Positions 62,433 to 64,000 of a stretch of DNA of 64,000 nt are shown piece after piece. Made by a program: the position numbers and the translations under genes. Source of the stretch: DATAFF01 sp963744915 (GTDB taxonomy: Bacteria > Pseudomonadota > Alphaproteobacteria > Rhizobiales > Aestuariivirgaceae); contig CAVUUY010000007.1 in NCBI GenBank assembly GCA_963744915.1, positions 446,630 to 510,629 of the forward strand, written 5' to 3'. How positions within the stretch are numbered: the stretch's first letter is position 1; every line of letters starts with the position of its first letter. The notes under the pieces are model-generated. The model had not been told where the DNA came from and made no database searches. It saw only the letters and a program-made list of their open reading frames with translations.

Positions 62433-63208
62433 CTGGGTATTAATCCGACGCTTTTGCAGCATGCCGATCAATGGGTGCGAAGTGGGTGGGTCAGTTTCCG
62501 TGTGGAGGTGTGGCGGCGTCTACCACCAGCCCTATGGCGGTCGGTATGTGGTGGTGAGGTTCTGACTTTGTTTTGGCTGACGTCTACCCACTGAGCGCAA
62601 CGGCCGGTCGAACTAAGAAAGCACCGCAAGCCCCGAGGCGGGCGACTGGATGCGGGCCCCCTCAGCGATTATGCATGGGGCGAGCTTTCGACCGTCCTGC
62701 TCGCGACGCAACTTGCGGACCATCAGCGTTGGCCCGCCGCCGCCCTGCGGTCACCCCGGAGCTCCGGGCGCTGCTGGTCCGCGACCTCGTGGAGCCCGAA
62801 GGATGATGCTGGTCGGCCTCACCCGCTAGCTCGCCATGGGCAAGTCGCAAACCGCCCGGATGTCCGCCGAGCTCGGCTACCCTAGTTGGCGACGGGCGCG
62901 AAGGTCGTTACTACTTAGATTTGTGGGCCTCCCCTCTTGGCCATCTTGCAGACCGGACCAACAGCCGTCCGTCCGGCACGTGAGATCCACATCACAATGA
63001 GCAAAGGCGTGGGTTGGGCAAGATTCTCCCGTCTGATTCTTTCGCCTGCGTCTATCGACTAGCTGCTTGCCTTCTCGCCCTCGCGGGTGGCGGCACCTTC
63101 TTCTTGCCCTTCTTCGGTGGGCTCACCTTGCCGGTTGGCTCGTCCATTTCGCCCTTTTCTTTGGCGCGCTGATAGGCGCTCGCTCCTCCATCACCGTCTT
63201 CTTGAGCC
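62433..63208. other. Region without a convincing gene
   Basis: About 775 bases of mixed composition. Two short open frames, 62573-62806 (plus, ending in PELRALLVRDLVEPEG) and 63052-63270 (minus, Lys/Pro-rich), have no ribosome site or family resemblance and overlap other candidates. It may contain decayed phage sequence. Confidence 0.3.
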
Positions 63209-63355
63209 CTAGGCCAAACATTCGGCGACCTGCTCCCGTCTCGCGTTAGAACGCCCAGATTTCCCCCCAAAGCCGACCAGGCTCCCGAATACGTAGAAGA
63301 CGGCTATGCCGACCGAAACGGCGGACAGCAATATCACGCCTTTTAAAAATCTCAT
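63209..63355 (-). CDS. Small single-pass membrane protein (48 aa)
   Basis: ATG 63355 follows GAGAGGG. The product MRFLKGVILLSAVSVGIAVF has one hydrophobic helix at the N-terminus and a basic cytosolic-type tail (SGRSNARREQVAECLA). It starts 11 bases after the DUF5681 fragment ends, in the same direction. No family recognised. Confidence 0.4.
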   Translation of the reverse strand: MRFLKGVILLSAVSVGIAVFYVFGSLVGFGGKSGRSNARREQVAECLA

Positions 63356-63366
63356 GAGATCCCCTC

Positions 63367-63576
63367 TCAACTGGCGGAGCATATTGCCAGGAGAACGGTT
63401 TCGCTGCTCTTAAAGCCCCCAGCCGGAACAGACTGCAGGCACCGGGTCAGCACTTCCAGAGCCGCTGGGGCCTTGGCCTTGAACGCCTCCCGGATGTCGG
63501 CCGGGAGCTTTGGACGGCCGCCGGGATTGCCACTCTGACCCCTCTGGAAACCACCTTTGCCTGTTGGGTTCGTCAT
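63367..63576 (-). CDS. DUF5681-type phage-associated protein, probably truncated
   Basis: A 69-residue frame: MTNPTGKGGFQRGQSGNPGG and RPKLPADIREAFKAKAP form the N-terminal DUF5681 motif found near phage terminase genes. Full members continue with a helical region ending in a LLDRG-like motif; here the frame ends soon after, so it is truncated or frameshifted. The start ATG 63576 opens the conserved domain. Confidence 0.6.
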   Translation of the reverse strand: MTNPTGKGGFQRGQSGNPGGRPKLPADIREAFKAKAPAALEVLTRCLQSVPAGGFKSSETVLLAICSAS

Positions 63577-63875
63577 CTTGCATCGATCCTGTTTCTGAAG
63601 CTGCTGCTCCGAGAATTTCCGTTTCATCATACATATTTCCACAACAGCAGTTTTCAATTCACCGCTCTCTTGCTTGAATGAAGAAGCCACCTCAAGGCGG
63701 TGCGACATGGGCTCCGGAACAGAGGCTGTCGATGTACCACGTACTTATCCCATTCGATGTTGGGGTGGGGTGTGTATGGGACCCAATAAGCATGCTTTGA
63801 AACTGATCCGAGGTCTGTTGATGACGATGGTAAGAGTACTTCAACATCAATGGCTTGCCCCATTGTCATTGGCTT

Positions 63876-63895
63876 CGGGGTTCCTCTGGGGTGCC
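63876..63895. repeat. Third GGGGTTCC-type repeat pair
   Basis: CGGGGTTCC (63876-63884) and TGGGGTGCC (63887-63895) resemble the pairs at 9791 and 56571, with one mismatch in the second unit. The flanking 63,600-64,000 region has no confident gene; a minus-strand frame covering the last bases may be the end of a gene outside the window. Confidence 0.45.
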
Positions 63896-64000
63896 ACGGA
63901 TTCCCGAAAAGCCATTCCTCGGTGGTCGAGCAGGGCTTCGGAACTTCGGCGAGAAGCAGACCGAGCTGTTCTCCTCGATATTGGCGTCGACCTGCTGCAC

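Noticed and set aside
62573..62806. Short plus-strand frame ending in PELRALLVRDLVEPEG
   Set aside because: No ribosome site or recognisable family; kept only as part of the gene-free region note.
63654..63869. Minus-strand frame of 71 codons near the right edge
   Set aside because: No supporting start signal or similarity; overlaps the upstream region of the DUF5681 fragment.

Overview
The window reads as a high-GC alphaproteobacterium, most likely a member of the Rhizobiales (Hyphomicrobiales). The basis is gene content: a BA14K-type secreted protein, an extensin-like secreted protein, an Omp25-like porin, a cyclic-nucleotide-gated K+ channel of the MlotiK1 type, short rhizobial hypothetical families and a GC-rich codon style. 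The genus cannot be named from sequence alone.

Left part (1 to about 9980): accessory DNA. A P4-type tyrosine integrase (8500-9774, minus) sits beside a 3' half of a tRNA-Lys gene (9930-9979), which looks like the right attachment site of an integrated element. Inside are an AlpA-like regulator, a broken CHC2-type phage primase, a broken phage terminase large subunit, a serine recombinase, a patatin-like phospholipase, small hypothetical genes, and two frameshifted metabolic genes (acetamidase/formamidase and an SMP-30-like beta-propeller). The intact tRNA-Lys is predicted to lie left of the window.

Central part (about 10,050 to 56,350): ordinary chromosome, mostly intact and tightly packed. 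It holds sorbitol dehydrogenase, an Nramp transporter, two DUF892 ferritin-like proteins, a two-domain lysozyme inhibitor divergent from a DMSP-lyase-like cupin, a 2-keto-3-deoxy-L-arabonate dehydratase-like enzyme, and a DNA alkylation repair pair (Ada-AlkA fusion and Ogt, divergent around a long inverted repeat). There follow a two-subunit ThDP decarboxylase near an ICL/PEP-mutase family enzyme, a K+ channel and an orphan peptide-type ABC binding protein. Next is a large-helicase gene (lhr) with two frame breaks, then an acetone carboxylase operon (acxA-acxB-acxC plus an SDR) with a divergent LuxR-type regulator. The remainder includes a marR-emrA-emrB efflux operon, an ArsR-SRPBCC operon with a 16-bp palindrome at its start, glgC-glgA, a gamma-glutamyltransferase, an agmatinase-family enzyme and a DHA2 exporter.

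Right part (about 56,450 to the end): a tRNA-Arg(TCG) gene followed by lower-GC accessory DNA. It contains a compact three-gene unit (ribbon-helix-helix protein, small helical protein, nucleotidyltransferase-fold protein), a cupredoxin, a broken small gene, a CtpA-type protease, small secreted glycine-rich proteins and a DUF5681 phage-type fragment. The same GGGGTTCC direct-repeat pair found upstream of the left integrase recurs just after this tRNA and again near the right edge, so this is probably a second integrated element.

Many genes carry single-base-type frame breaks, most in the two accessory regions but also twice in lhr. They could be real decay or assembly errors; raw reads would decide.
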